A DNA stretch of 64,000 bases. Origin: an uncultured Lachnospiraceae bacterium (GTDB taxonomy: Bacteria > Bacillota > Clostridia > Lachnospirales > Lachnospiraceae). A program made the translations under genes and the position numbers. The notes under the pieces are model-generated. The model searched no databases. It saw only the letters and a list, made by a program, of their open reading frames with translations, and had not been told where the DNA came from. The first letter of the stretch is position 1. Each line of letters starts with the position of its first letter. The stretch lies in NCBI GenBank assembly GCA_905235745.1, contig CAJOMN010000005.1:1-64000 (forward strand), written 5' to 3'. This document shows positions 1-7,841 of the stretch, piece by piece.

Positions 1-4
1 CGGT

Positions 5-98
5 ATATGTTGCGAGGTGTCTGCGAAGCAGACGGAGTCCTCGCTACACCGCGAGCCTCCATTCGGCGAAGCCGAATTCAAATGGCGAGCGTCCTTGT
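5..98 (+). repeat. Structured repeat element, copy A (two-hairpin type)
   Basis: Two hairpin domains. Domain 1 has outer stem GCGAGG (12-17) with CCTCGC (39-44) enclosing GTCTGC-GAA-GCAGAC (19-33). Domain 2 begins CACCGCGAG, has CGC (50-52) with GCG (89-91), opposed GA/GA dinucleotides, GCC/GGC, then ATTCGGC-GAA-GCCGAAT (61-77), and ends CCTTGT (93-98). The same architecture with different bases in the stems recurs at 42266-42464, and domain 1 recurs on the minus strand at 6636-6675. No protein is plausible here. It lies upstream of the tRNA cluster. Function unknown. Confidence 0.6.
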
Positions 99-105
99 GT
101 AGAGG

Positions 106-139
106 CGACATTTCCGTAGCGGCAGCGAAGGAAATGTTG
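106..139 (+). other. 10-bp hairpin upstream of tRNA-Val
   Basis: CGACATTTCC (106-115) pairs with GGAAATGTTG (130-139) around a 14-nt loop. The overlapping bases ATGTTGGTTGT (134-144) are also the inverse complement of ACAACCAACAT (269-279) beyond tRNA-Val, so the tRNA sits inside a larger inverted repeat. A role in precursor folding or processing is an inference. Confidence 0.45.
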
Positions 140-170
140 GTTGTGAATCAAGAGTTGGTCTTGAGCATAA

Positions 171-243
171 GGGATCTTAGCTCAGCTGGGAGAGCATCTG
201 CCTTACAAGCAGAGGGTCATAGGTTCGAGCCCTATAGGTCCCA
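171..243 (+). tRNA. tRNA-Val (TAC)
   Basis: A full cloverleaf of 73 nt. Acceptor GGGATCT (171-177) pairs with AGGTCCC (236-242), and the discriminator is A243. The anticodon loop CTTACAA gives anticodon TAC, and the T-arm carries GGTTCGAGCC. CCA is not encoded. Confidence 0.95.
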
Positions 244-275
244 CTAAATTAGTACCTTGGTATGATAAACAACCA

Positions 276-328
276 ACATTCACCTATCGGTGAATGTCGC
301 CGTGTCATGATTGCGATGCAATCATGAC
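276..328 (+). other. Two consecutive perfect hairpins between tRNA-Val and tRNA-Thr
   Basis: ACATTCACC (276-284) pairs with GGTGAATGT (289-297) around TATC. GTCATGATTGC (304-314) pairs with GCAATCATGAC (318-328) around GAT. Neither is followed by a T-run, and the next tRNA starts 4 nt later, so they are unlikely to be terminators. They could be processing signals within one tRNA transcript, which is an inference. Confidence 0.55.
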
Positions 329-332
329 AAAT

Positions 333-405
333 GCCGATGTGGCTCAATTGGCAGAGCAGCTGATTTGTAATCAGCAGGTTATCGGTTCGAGTCCGATCAT
401 CGGCT
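333..405 (+). tRNA. tRNA-Thr (TGT)
   Basis: Acceptor GCCGATG (333-339) pairs with CATCGGC (398-404), and the discriminator is T405. The anticodon loop TTTGTAA gives TGT. The length is 73 nt and CCA is not encoded. Confidence 0.95.
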
Positions 406-428
406 TATGCCTTGTATTTAAGGCAATA

Positions 429-466
429 CTATAGTAAACGCATTTAATAGATTCGTTCACTATAAT
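429..466 (+). promoter_or_regulatory. Inverted TATAGTAAACG / CGTTCACTATA motif before tRNA-Tyr
   Basis: TATAGTAAACG (430-440) and CGTTCACTATA (454-464) are imperfect inverse complements 13 bp apart. The right half contains a TATAAT -10-like box (461-466), 5 bp before tRNA-Tyr. GATTCGTTCACTATA recurs exactly at 41348-41362, and a close palindrome precedes gmhA at 45833-45856. It could be an operator, a promoter or both. Confidence 0.4.
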
Positions 467-471
467 AATAT

Positions 472-553
472 GGGAGAGTTCCCGAGTGGCCAAAGGGGAC
501 AGACTGTAAATCTGCTGGCGATGCCTTCAGTGGTTCGAATCCACTCTCTCCCA
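472..553 (+). tRNA. tRNA-Tyr (GTA)
   Basis: Acceptor GGGAGAG (472-478) pairs with CTCTCCC (546-552), and the discriminator is A553. The anticodon loop CTGTAAA gives GTA. The long variable arm makes it class II and 82 nt long. Confidence 0.95.
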
Positions 554-559
554 TTTCGT

Positions 560-633
<74 letters not shown>

Positions 634-656
634 TTTTTGAATATTTACTTAATCAG

Positions 657-680
657 GTCGGATAATGTCCGGCTTTTTTT
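657..680 (+). terminator. Rho-independent terminator of the tRNA cluster
   Basis: GTCGGA (657-662) pairs with TCCGGC (668-673) and is followed by seven T residues. Confidence 0.85.
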
Positions 681-681
681 G

Positions 682-710
682 TTTACTTGAAAAGTAAATT
701 ATATTATAAT
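682..710 (+). promoter_or_regulatory. Promoter of the O-acyltransferase cluster
   Basis: TTTACT (682-687), 17 bp and TATAAT (705-710) form a sigma-A promoter. The predicted start is near 717, which excludes the upstream ATG at 715 and supports the ATG at 751. An inverted repeat TTTACTT/AAGTAAA (682-698) overlaps the -35 box. Confidence 0.65.
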
Positions 711-750
711 TTGTATGTTAGTATATGATAACATAGAGCAAGGGTTTCTG

Positions 751-2307
751 ATGCAGGTTATTTCGCTCGATTTTTTTATATTCTTTCTGATTGTCAGTTT
801 AGTATATTTTGTATTACCGGCTAAAGCGCAGTGGGTGTGGCTCCTGATCGCCAGTCTTGTATTTTATTACAGCCATATGTATTATTCGGTTGCGGGATGT
901 ATTATTTTTCTTGCGATCGTTCTTGTCAATTGGGCCGGTTCGCAGCATATGGGTGATGGTCATCCCAAAAGCAAACAGGCATATTTATTTACTCTCATAT
1001 TTGATATAGCTGCACTTGCTCTCTTTAAGTATTCACGTTTTTTGTATGAGATAATACTTGCAGCAGGGAGATTATTCAAAGTTAATCTGTCTAATGACAT
1101 ATGCGGGCTGATAGTATACTATACTCAGGAAAACTGTCCCGATAAAATTTCTTATTTTATGCTCATTCTCATCGCATATATTACGGATGTGTACTGGCAA
1201 AAGAGCAGGGCACTCAGGAATCCCGCCAAAACACTTCTGTTCGTATCGTATTTTCCTCTTATGACTTCGGGTCCCATTGTTACATTTGAGCAGATGGAAA
1301 ACCAGCTTTTTGGAGAAAAGCACAGGTTTTCTTATGACAGGTATGTACGGGGAACGGAAAGAGTACTATGGGGGCTCTTTAAGAAAATGGTTATCTCGGA
1401 GCGCCTCGCAGTCATAGTATCAAGGATATATGATTATTATGAGGTTTATAACGGTCTCTATATTTTCGTAGCGGCTGCTTCGTTTGCCATACAGCTGTAT
1501 TGTGATTTTTCGGGACTGATGGACATAGTTCTGGGCATTTCCGAAGTACTTGGCATCTATCTTCCGGAAAACTTCGACACACCGTTCTATTCGGTTAATC
1601 TGTCGGAATTCTGGAGAAGATGGCATATCACGCTGGGCGCTTTTTTGCGGGATTATGTTCTCTATCCGGTCCAGAGGAGCAAAGGATTCAGGAATATGCG
1701 TAAATGGTGCAAAAATCATTTGGGCAGGGGATATGAGAAGAAATATAATATTCCGCTGTATCTGAGTCTTCTGATATCATGGTTTCTTATCGGACTATGG
1801 CATGGCGGAGGCTGGAATTACATATTCGGCGTAGGCCTGTATATGTGGGCGGTTATAGTTATAGGAGACCTGCTGTCGCCGTTCTTTGCCTGGCTGGTCA
1901 GGGTACTTCATATTAACACCGGATGCGCTTCATACACATTTTTCCAAAGAGTGAGAACATTTGCGTTATTTATGTTCGGTCTGTCATTCTTCAGGGCGGA
2001 AACACTTAAGGACGGATTTTTGATGTGGAAATCGGCATTCTTCAGGTTCAATCCTTGGATTTTCTTTGATGAGAGTCTGTTTAATCTGGGGCTTGACCGG
2101 AGAGAATGGGGAATACTTGCTTTCGGACTGCTCGTGCTCTTTATCGTATCATACATATCTCAAAAAAGAGACGTGAGGGATTATATCCGGGAACAGAATT
2201 TTGTTGCAAGGCTCGCCGTGTTTGCCGTTTTGTTTGTAATGGTAATAGTATACGGATACTATGGAGCCGATTTTAACGCTGCTGATTTTATCTACGGTAG
2301 ATTTTAG
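751..2307 (+). CDS. MBOAT family O-acyltransferase (AlgI/DltB-like)
   Basis: A polytopic membrane protein of 518 aa with about ten hydrophobic segments. The MBOAT core is clear: FDTPFYSVNLSEFWRRWHIT, then LRDYVLYP and GLWHGGGWN, where His-351 of LWHG is the conserved catalytic-site residue of the family. MBOAT proteins of this class pass acyl groups across the membrane to extracellular polymers. The ATG at 751 is chosen because AGCAAGGG lies 6-8 nt upstream and the predicted transcription start is after the ATG at 715. It is followed 3 bp later by an SGNH-type partner, the standard AlgI/AlgX or DltB/DltD arrangement. The substrate cannot be told; a cell-surface glycan is inferred. Confidence 0.9.
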   Translation: MQVISLDFFIFFLIVSLVYFVLPAKAQWVWLLIASLVFYYSHMYYSVAGCIIFLAIVLVNWAGSQHMGDGHPKSKQAYLFTLIFDIAALALFKYSRFLYEIILAAGRLFKVNLSNDICGLIVYYTQENCPDKISYFMLILIAYITDVYWQKSRALRNPAKTLLFVSYFPLMTSGPIVTFEQMENQLFGEKHRFSYDRYVRGTERVLWGLFKKMVISERLAVIVSRIYDYYEVYNGLYIFVAAASFAIQLYCDFSGLMDIVLGISEVLGIYLPENFDTPFYSVNLSEFWRRWHITLGAFLRDYVLYPVQRSKGFRNMRKWCKNHLGRGYEKKYNIPLYLSLLISWFLIGLWHGGGWNYIFGVGLYMWAVIVIGDLLSPFFAWLVRVLHINTGCASYTFFQRVRTFALFMFGLSFFRAETLKDGFLMWKSAFFRFNPWIFFDESLFNLGLDRREWGILAFGLLVLFIVSYISQKRDVRDYIREQNFVARLAVFAVLFVMVIVYGYYGADFNAADFIYGRF

Positions 2308-2310
2308 CAT

Positions 2311-3639
2311 ATGGAAAACAGATCAAAGCTCATCAATTTCATAAAAGCAGTGATCATCATAGCAACGGCGGTAATAATAGTGACCGGTGCACTTGCAATT
2401 CTTATGATCAAAAGCGAGGACGGTATCAACCAGTTTCAGGCCTATTACAAGCAGCCTGCGAACTCGGTAGATGTGATCTTTTCCGGCAGTTCCAAAGTGT
2501 ACTGTGATATTGCAACGGGGGTTTTGTGGAATAATTACGGGATAGCGGCCTTTGATCTGGCAGGCGCCGAGGCACCGTCATGGGTATCTTATTATCAGCT
2601 TAAGGAGGCGCTCAGGACCCAGAGGCCGAAAGTCATCTGCTATGAGGTTTCGGTCGCGGCGATGTTCACCACTCTCTATCAGGCCGATAACTGGGCAACT
2701 GACAACAGTTACGGAATGAAATGGAACAGTAACAGGATCGATCAGCTTAAGGTTAATTCGGAAAACGAGGATGTGTTCCGTACCAGATTGAACCCGTTTA
2801 ATATCATGCACGGCAGGTACAAGGATCTTGAGGAAAATGATTTTGTCAACCTGAGGAATACGGTTAAATATAAGGGATTCGACCCGAGAGAGGCGACCGT
2901 TCAAAAGGACGAACCGGATATAGATGATATCACGGATACAGTGCCGTGCTCGGAAAAAGAAGAAGAGTATTTCAGAAAGATCATAGAGCTGGCAAAACAG
3001 GAAGATATCCCCATAATATTGTTTGCATCTCCCTACGGCGTTTCTGAAGAAGAAGTGAAGATACTTAATTATGTTGGAACAATAGCAGACGATGAAGGTG
3101 TGGAATTCATTGATTTTAACAGACTGTATGATGAGATCGGTATGGATTTTTCCTCTGATATTGCAGACGGCGGACATCTGAATTACAGTGGAAACTATAA
3201 ATTCACGGACTATTTCGGAGCTTTATTGAAGGAGAAATATGATATACCGGATCATCGCGGAGACGATAAATATGTCTCATGGGAATGGGATGCGGTTCAT
3301 CAGGATTATGCAAGGTGTGATCTTAATATATTAAACAGTGAAGATGCCACGGAAATTCTGAACATGACACAGAACGGATATATAGTATTTGCCACAAACG
3401 GGGACAAAGCGTATATAATAGACAACGGACAGGTAGTATCGGAAGGTGAAGGCGATGCCGGATTCCGGCTGCCATATACGAGCGGGAATGATTCGTTTTT
3501 GTTTACCGAATGGAATAACAAGGGAGAGCGAATGATATCATTGTTTGTAAATGATGAAGAATATATTGAATACTATGGAAATATACTGTTTATATATGAT
3601 ACCATTAACGGGAACTATGTTAGATCAATTTATTACTGA
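2311..3639 (+). CDS. SGNH-fold O-acylation partner protein (DltD/AlgX-like)
   Basis: The protein has 442 aa with one N-terminal membrane anchor (about residues 10-33) and an extracellular body. SGNH hydrolase signatures are visible: FSGSSK near residues 58-62 (nucleophile Ser) and DGGHLN with Asp-286 and His-289 in the catalytic D-x-x-H position. Such proteins take the acyl group exported by the upstream MBOAT protein and place it on the polymer. It starts 3 bp after the MBOAT stop and is surely co-transcribed. The last 110 or so residues, past the SGNH core, look like an extra beta-rich region that I do not recognise. Confidence 0.75.
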   Translation: MENRSKLINFIKAVIIIATAVIIVTGALAILMIKSEDGINQFQAYYKQPANSVDVIFSGSSKVYCDIATGVLWNNYGIAAFDLAGAEAPSWVSYYQLKEALRTQRPKVICYEVSVAAMFTTLYQADNWATDNSYGMKWNSNRIDQLKVNSENEDVFRTRLNPFNIMHGRYKDLEENDFVNLRNTVKYKGFDPREATVQKDEPDIDDITDTVPCSEKEEEYFRKIIELAKQEDIPIILFASPYGVSEEEVKILNYVGTIADDEGVEFIDFNRLYDEIGMDFSSDIADGGHLNYSGNYKFTDYFGALLKEKYDIPDHRGDDKYVSWEWDAVHQDYARCDLNILNSEDATEILNMTQNGYIVFATNGDKAYIIDNGQVVSEGEGDAGFRLPYTSGNDSFLFTEWNNKGERMISLFVNDEEYIEYYGNILFIYDTINGNYVRSIYY

Positions 3640-3641
3640 AT

Positions 3642-4742
3642 ATGAGTCAGACTAAACGTTTGGAATATCTTGATATGGCAAAGGGCATTGGTATCTTTTT
3701 TGTTGCTCTCGGACATATGGAAGATATCGCTACGGGAACCCGTGTGTGGATATCTTCCTTTCATATGCCGCTCTTTTTTATCATTTCGGGAATACTGATG
3801 GCGGTTAAGGATGAGCCGTCGAAAGACCTGAAGGAAACAGTAACAAAAAAGTTCAGAGGTATCATCATCCCGTATTTATGGTTTTCTCTAAGCTATTTTG
3901 TCATCGATATTCTCAATCTTAATGTTATACAGAATATCGATCTTAGAACATTTATTGTTGATACGATCGACTCCGTTACTTTCTACGGAATGAGTGTGCT
4001 GTGGTTTCTGCCGGCGCTGTTTCTGGCATCGGTCGGGTTCTTATATCTTAAGAAAAGATTTCCCGACAAGTTCGTGATACCCGGAATCTTTGTGATAGCG
4101 GCCGTATCATATGCGATAAAGCTTCAGTTTGCCAAATTATATGCCGCGAACGAAGAATCGATACTGATAACTTCTCTTATCAATATCGTATATATATTTC
4201 TTCGTGCGGCGATCGCACAAAGTTTTGTCGGAAGCGGATATTACGTAAAACGTCTGTTTGACAGACAGACCGTGCGCAGGGCAGCAATCACAAGCTTTAC
4301 GGAATCCGCGGCGGGAGAGCTTATAATCGGAATTATATTGCTTGCGGTCAATATGGCACTTGCGCAGCAAAACGGCTGTGCGGATCTGAGAAATATCATA
4401 TTGAATAATATGTTTATATACTACCTGGCGGCCTTTTTCGGATGCTTCGGGATCATTCTGATATGTAAATCCTTACCGCCTGTTAAGCTTATTACTTATT
4501 ACGGCCGCAATTCGATCATTGTAATGGCCTGTCATGTTAATTATTATTTTCTGTATGCCGGGATCAGGCTTGCGTGGCTGGTGGATTCAGTCAATAAGCA
4601 CGCAAAGCACTATGTATTTGTTGCGGTTGTAATGATAACTGTATTTGCGCTGTCAGCGGCAGCCATAGAGGTCATAAACCGGTTTTTCCCGTTTGTTCTC
4701 GGGAAAAAGACCATCAGCGCATCGAGGATCCGTAATGTCTGA
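3642..4742 (+). CDS. Acyltransferase family 3 membrane protein
   Basis: The protein has 366 aa with about ten membrane segments. It opens with KRLEYLDMAKGIGIFFVALG and then His-25, the conserved N-terminal signature of acyltransferase-3 enzymes (OafA/NodX/WecH type). These use acyl-CoA in the cytoplasm to O-acetylate lipid-linked or surface sugars. It follows the SGNH gene after 2 bp. The next gene is a paralogue with the same opening motif, so this is probably an old tandem duplication. Confidence 0.85.
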   Translation: MSQTKRLEYLDMAKGIGIFFVALGHMEDIATGTRVWISSFHMPLFFIISGILMAVKDEPSKDLKETVTKKFRGIIIPYLWFSLSYFVIDILNLNVIQNIDLRTFIVDTIDSVTFYGMSVLWFLPALFLASVGFLYLKKRFPDKFVIPGIFVIAAVSYAIKLQFAKLYAANEESILITSLINIVYIFLRAAIAQSFVGSGYYVKRLFDRQTVRRAAITSFTESAAGELIIGIILLAVNMALAQQNGCADLRNIILNNMFIYYLAAFFGCFGIILICKSLPPVKLITYYGRNSIIVMACHVNYYFLYAGIRLAWLVDSVNKHAKHYVFVAVVMITVFALSAAAIEVINRFFPFVLGKKTISASRIRNV

Positions 4743-5871
4743 TAATAAAAGACTCGACTATCTTGATATGACAAAAGGACTCGGAATGATACTCGTTCTG
4801 ATCGGGCATCTTCAGGGAGATTCGATATTTACGTTTTCTCCGTATATACAGCCTTTGTGCGTGTATATCTTTTCATTTCACATGCCGATGTTCTTTATTG
4901 TCTCGGGAATACTCATAGCGGTAAAGAACGAAGAGATAAAACCGTTTAAGGATGTGGCAGTATCAAGATTCCGCGGGATCATGATACCATATTACTGGTT
5001 TTCCCTGTTCTACATGATCGTTGTTGTGACGGCTCTTATCAATGGTGAGATCGCAGTACAGACTCTGTATCTGAACATATGGTATGTTCTTAGCGGATAC
5101 GGGATGAACGTGCTATGGTTCCTGCCCGCACTGTATCTTGGAGAACTTTTGTTTATCCGGATTCGCAGAAAGATAAGAGATGATGTTCCTTTCGTAACAG
5201 TTATCGTGTTAATGAATGCGATAGTATATCTTCTGGCTTATTTTGCCGGAATTGCAAAGTATCCGACTCCTTTTGCCGAAAGAGTTCATGATCTTATTAT
5301 CGTGGTACTCAGACCTGTTCTTGTGTGCGGATTTATTGCTATAGGGTATTACATGCATAAACTGCTCAGAAAGGGAACGCGGATCGGAGACTTTTTCAAT
5401 AAACCCGAATTGAATGCGAAAGGAAAAATAAGCTTCAAATACAGGGCTGCATATATAGTTCTCGGGCTGATGCTTTTCGGAGTATGTTTTGCGTTTTTCA
5501 GGGTAAATAACGGGATTGATTTTCGCTCGCTTGCATTCAGGAATGTCTTTTTCTTTTTCCTGTGCGCGCTATCGGGAAGCTTTGGCATGATATCATTGTG
5601 CAAAGGGCTGCCGAGGATTCCGCTGTTTTGTTATTGGGGGAAAGGGTCACTGATATTCATGGCCACCCATAATTCGCAGAAGGTGCTTACGTTTTCGTTA
5701 AAGACGGCAATGTACGTCAACCAGTACCTTACAAGAGCCAGAGGATATATATGTTATGCGATTGTTATAGTGATAATAACCGCTTATTCAACCTTCATGA
5801 TATGGCTGATCAGCCGGTATTTTCCGTTTATCACAGGCAAGCCCTATAAGCTGCCGTGGAAGAAAAAATAA
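4735..5871 (+). CDS. Acyltransferase family 3 membrane protein (paralogue)
   Basis: The protein has 378 aa from the ATG at 4735, overlapping the previous stop by 8 bp. Its N-terminus KRLDYLDMTKGLGMILVLIG followed by His-25 matches its neighbour almost position by position, and it again has about ten membrane segments. An upstream in-frame start at 4693 lies wholly inside the previous gene and is rejected. Two acyltransferase-3 enzymes beside an MBOAT/SGNH pair suggest a surface polymer modified at several positions. Confidence 0.85.
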   Translation: MSDNKRLDYLDMTKGLGMILVLIGHLQGDSIFTFSPYIQPLCVYIFSFHMPMFFIVSGILIAVKNEEIKPFKDVAVSRFRGIMIPYYWFSLFYMIVVVTALINGEIAVQTLYLNIWYVLSGYGMNVLWFLPALYLGELLFIRIRRKIRDDVPFVTVIVLMNAIVYLLAYFAGIAKYPTPFAERVHDLIIVVLRPVLVCGFIAIGYYMHKLLRKGTRIGDFFNKPELNAKGKISFKYRAAYIVLGLMLFGVCFAFFRVNNGIDFRSLAFRNVFFFFLCALSGSFGMISLCKGLPRIPLFCYWGKGSLIFMATHNSQKVLTFSLKTAMYVNQYLTRARGYICYAIVIVIITAYSTFMIWLISRYFPFITGKPYKLPWKKK

Positions 5872-5894
5872 ATGTATGAACAAGGAGCGGGTTT

Positions 5895-6584
5895 ATGGGT
5901 AATTTAATCACATCATGCGATCTTGTATATCTGTTCAGAATATTACTTGCGATGGTGGCGGGCGGAGTGATTGGCTATGAAAGGGAATACCACGTGAAAG
6001 TCGCCGGGCTTCGTACCCACATCCTGATAGCCATGGCATCCGCGCTTATGATGATAATATCCAAATATGCGTTCTATGATGTACTGACAGAAGGCTATCC
6101 CGGGCTCGGCCTGGACGTATCGCGTGTGGCAGCGGGAATTATAGCGGGAATGGGTATATTTTCCGGCGGAATCGTATTTATCGGCAAAAGGGGAAATGTA
6201 TCGGGACTCACGACCGCAGCAGGCATCTGGGCAACTATCGGAATAGGAATGGTTATCGGTGCAGGGATGTATACTGTCGGTATAGGGTCTGTAATACTGG
6301 TCGAGCTTGTTCAGTTGCTGCTCAGGCATGATCTGTCAGTATATCGCCACGGAATTACGGTGATGGCAGATTTTGAAATTGAGAATTCCCAAAGTGATTA
6401 TAACAGGGTGGTAAATAGCCTTGAATCTGATAAAGTGAAGCTGTCATCGATCAAATGGAATAATGATGACAACGGAAAGACGATGCTGAGGATACAGATC
6501 GAATTCGACAAGAATTACAAAAGGGATGAGGTAGTCAGTATATTAAATAGAATCGAGGGTATCAGAGGTTTTGAATTGCTGTAG
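5895..6584 (+). CDS. MgtC/SapB family membrane protein
   Basis: The protein has 229 aa. The N-terminal membrane half carries GGVIGYEREYHVKVAGLRTH and GMGIFSGGIVFIGKRGNVSG, the glycine-rich signatures of MgtC/SapB. The C-terminal 80 residues are a soluble ACT-like cap (HGITVMADFEI onward). In other bacteria MgtC proteins act in survival at low magnesium and control the F-ATPase; the role here is unknown. AAGGAGCGGG lies before the ATG. It is 23 bp after the acyltransferase gene and may be on the same message, with tRNA-Ser following. Confidence 0.88.
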   Translation: MGNLITSCDLVYLFRILLAMVAGGVIGYEREYHVKVAGLRTHILIAMASALMMIISKYAFYDVLTEGYPGLGLDVSRVAAGIIAGMGIFSGGIVFIGKRGNVSGLTTAAGIWATIGIGMVIGAGMYTVGIGSVILVELVQLLLRHDLSVYRHGITVMADFEIENSQSDYNRVVNSLESDKVKLSSIKWNNDDNGKTMLRIQIEFDKNYKRDEVVSILNRIEGIRGFELL

Positions 6585-6589
6585 GAATA

Positions 6590-6618
6590 TTGACGCGGCA
6601 GGATAATTTGTATATAAT
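6590..6618 (+). promoter_or_regulatory. Promoter of tRNA-Ser
   Basis: TTGACG (6590-6595), 17 bp and TATAAT (6613-6618). The predicted start near 6625 gives a leader of about 50 nt that carries the hairpin at 6636-6668. Confidence 0.8.
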
Positions 6619-6635
6619 CCAATGACGGGATTGCA

Positions 6636-6675
6636 GTGAGGACTCCGTCTGCTACGCAGCCACCTCACAACATAT
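6636..6675 (-). repeat. Half copy of the structured repeat element, antisense, in the tRNA-Ser leader
   Basis: On the minus strand, ATATGTTGTGAGG and then CTGC-GTA-GCAG and GACGGAGTCCTCAC match domain 1 of the element at 5-44 almost base for base. The C-to-T change in GCGAGG is matched by the G-to-A change in CCTCGC. Domain 2 is absent. The hairpin abuts the first base of tRNA-Ser. Confidence 0.6.
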
Positions 6676-6761
6676 GCAGACGTATCGAAGTGGTCATAAC
6701 GGGGCGCACTCGAAATGCGTTTGCCCTCCGGGGCACGAGGGTTCGAATCCCTCCGTCTGCG
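6676..6761 (+). tRNA. tRNA-Ser (CGA)
   Basis: Acceptor GCAGACG (6676-6682) pairs with CGTCTGC (6754-6760), and the discriminator is G6761, as in serine tRNAs. The anticodon loop CTCGAAA gives CGA. The long variable arm gives 86 nt. Confidence 0.95.
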
Positions 6762-6774
6762 CTTTGAAGAGAAT

Positions 6775-6810
6775 GCGGAAACCATTGATTTTACTAAGGT
6801 TTCCGTGTTC
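6775..6810. terminator. Terminator between tRNA-Ser and the convergent aldo/keto reductase
   Basis: GCGGAAACC (6775-6783) pairs with GGTTTCCGT (6798-6806). On the plus strand it is followed by GTTCTATTT, a weak T-tract. It may serve both converging transcripts. Confidence 0.55.
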
Positions 6811-6827
6811 TATTTGTCACCCTTTTA

Positions 6828-7733
6828 TCACTTAGGGTCGAAAAAAGGATAATCACTGACTGCTGCAAGATGCCCGGACAGCAGTTGTCTGTCTGCATCG
6901 GACAGAGGATCGTCGATCATTTCGTCGATATGCTCCACCGCAAATTTAAAGTGGTCAAAATTACCGGGCGGGATGATAGTATCCACGTCAAGCGACAGGG
7001 CATACCTGACCGCCGCCATGAGAAGATCGCTCTCGTCTTTTACATCAAAAGGCCGGCACCACGATTTGGGATAGCTCGAAGCATATCTGTCCTCATCATC
7101 TTTCCAGCTCCGTTCGATCATGGATTTCATGCATAGTACACCGACACCCTTTTTGCGCGCCGCCTCAAGCAGGTCGTTTCCCATTTTGTATGCCATGTTA
7201 AGGTGCCAGTTGAATGGGAATAAGACCGTGTCAAACGGGTAATACTCGAGTGCTTTTAATGCCACGCTTTCACTATGGGCTGTGATTCCTACCTTGCGTG
7301 CGATCCCCTGCTGTTTCATATATGTCAGCAGTTCCATTACACCGCCCGGACCGAATGCGGTCTCAAGCTCTTCCATCGTACTTAGTGCATGAAGCTGGTA
7401 TACATCGAAATAATCCGTTTTCAGCATTCTGAGTGATTCACGCATTTCCTGTTCAGCCTGTTCGCGAACCCTGTGCTGTGTTTTGCATGCGAGGAAAACT
7501 TTTTTTCTGTAGGGCGCAAGGGAATTCCCGAGCATTTCCTGGGCATTACCGTATGATGGAGCCACGTCAAAATAATTGACACCATGTTCTATTGCGTATG
7601 ACACATAATAATCGGACTTCTTCTGGCCATCCTCATAGATCACCCGATCATCCAGAAAAGAGGAAGATACTATGCCTCCGTAGACGACTCTTGAAACTTC
7701 ATATCCTGTATTTCCCAAATTGCGGTATTTCAT
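6828..7733 (-). CDS. Aldo/keto reductase
   Basis: The protein has 301 aa. NADPH-dependent aldo/keto reductase fold: GNTGYEVSRVVYGG at the N-terminus and catalytic tetrad residues visible as Asp-56 and Tyr-61 (FDVAPSYG), Lys-84 (ACKTQ) and His-115 (QLHAL). Family members reduce aldehydes or ketoses in the cytoplasm. It is the last gene of a minus-strand series of glycoside and sugar-acid genes, 108 bp after the GH36-like gene, so a keto-sugar substrate is likely but not provable. Confidence 0.88.
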   Translation of the reverse strand: MKYRNLGNTGYEVSRVVYGGIVSSSFLDDRVIYEDGQKKSDYYVSYAIEHGVNYFDVAPSYGNAQEMLGNSLAPYRKKVFLACKTQHRVREQAEQEMRESLRMLKTDYFDVYQLHALSTMEELETAFGPGGVMELLTYMKQQGIARKVGITAHSESVALKALEYYPFDTVLFPFNWHLNMAYKMGNDLLEAARKKGVGVLCMKSMIERSWKDDEDRYASSYPKSWCRPFDVKDESDLLMAAVRYALSLDVDTIIPPGNFDHFKFAVEHIDEMIDDPLSDADRQLLSGHLAAVSDYPFFDPK

Positions 7734-7841
7734 TCATTCCTCCCTATATTGATCCCAATACGATATCCGTGTGCATTCTGCCGGAAACTATACTTCTTAA
7801 GTGCCGAAGCCAGAAGCGATGTCTCGAATTTTGGTATCCTC

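Noticed and set aside
17-247. 76-aa frame running through copy A and tRNA-Val
   Set aside because: It reads through a tRNA and hairpins; no coding signal.
6543-6785. 80-aa minus frame over tRNA-Ser
   Set aside because: It overlaps a perfect tRNA and its promoter.
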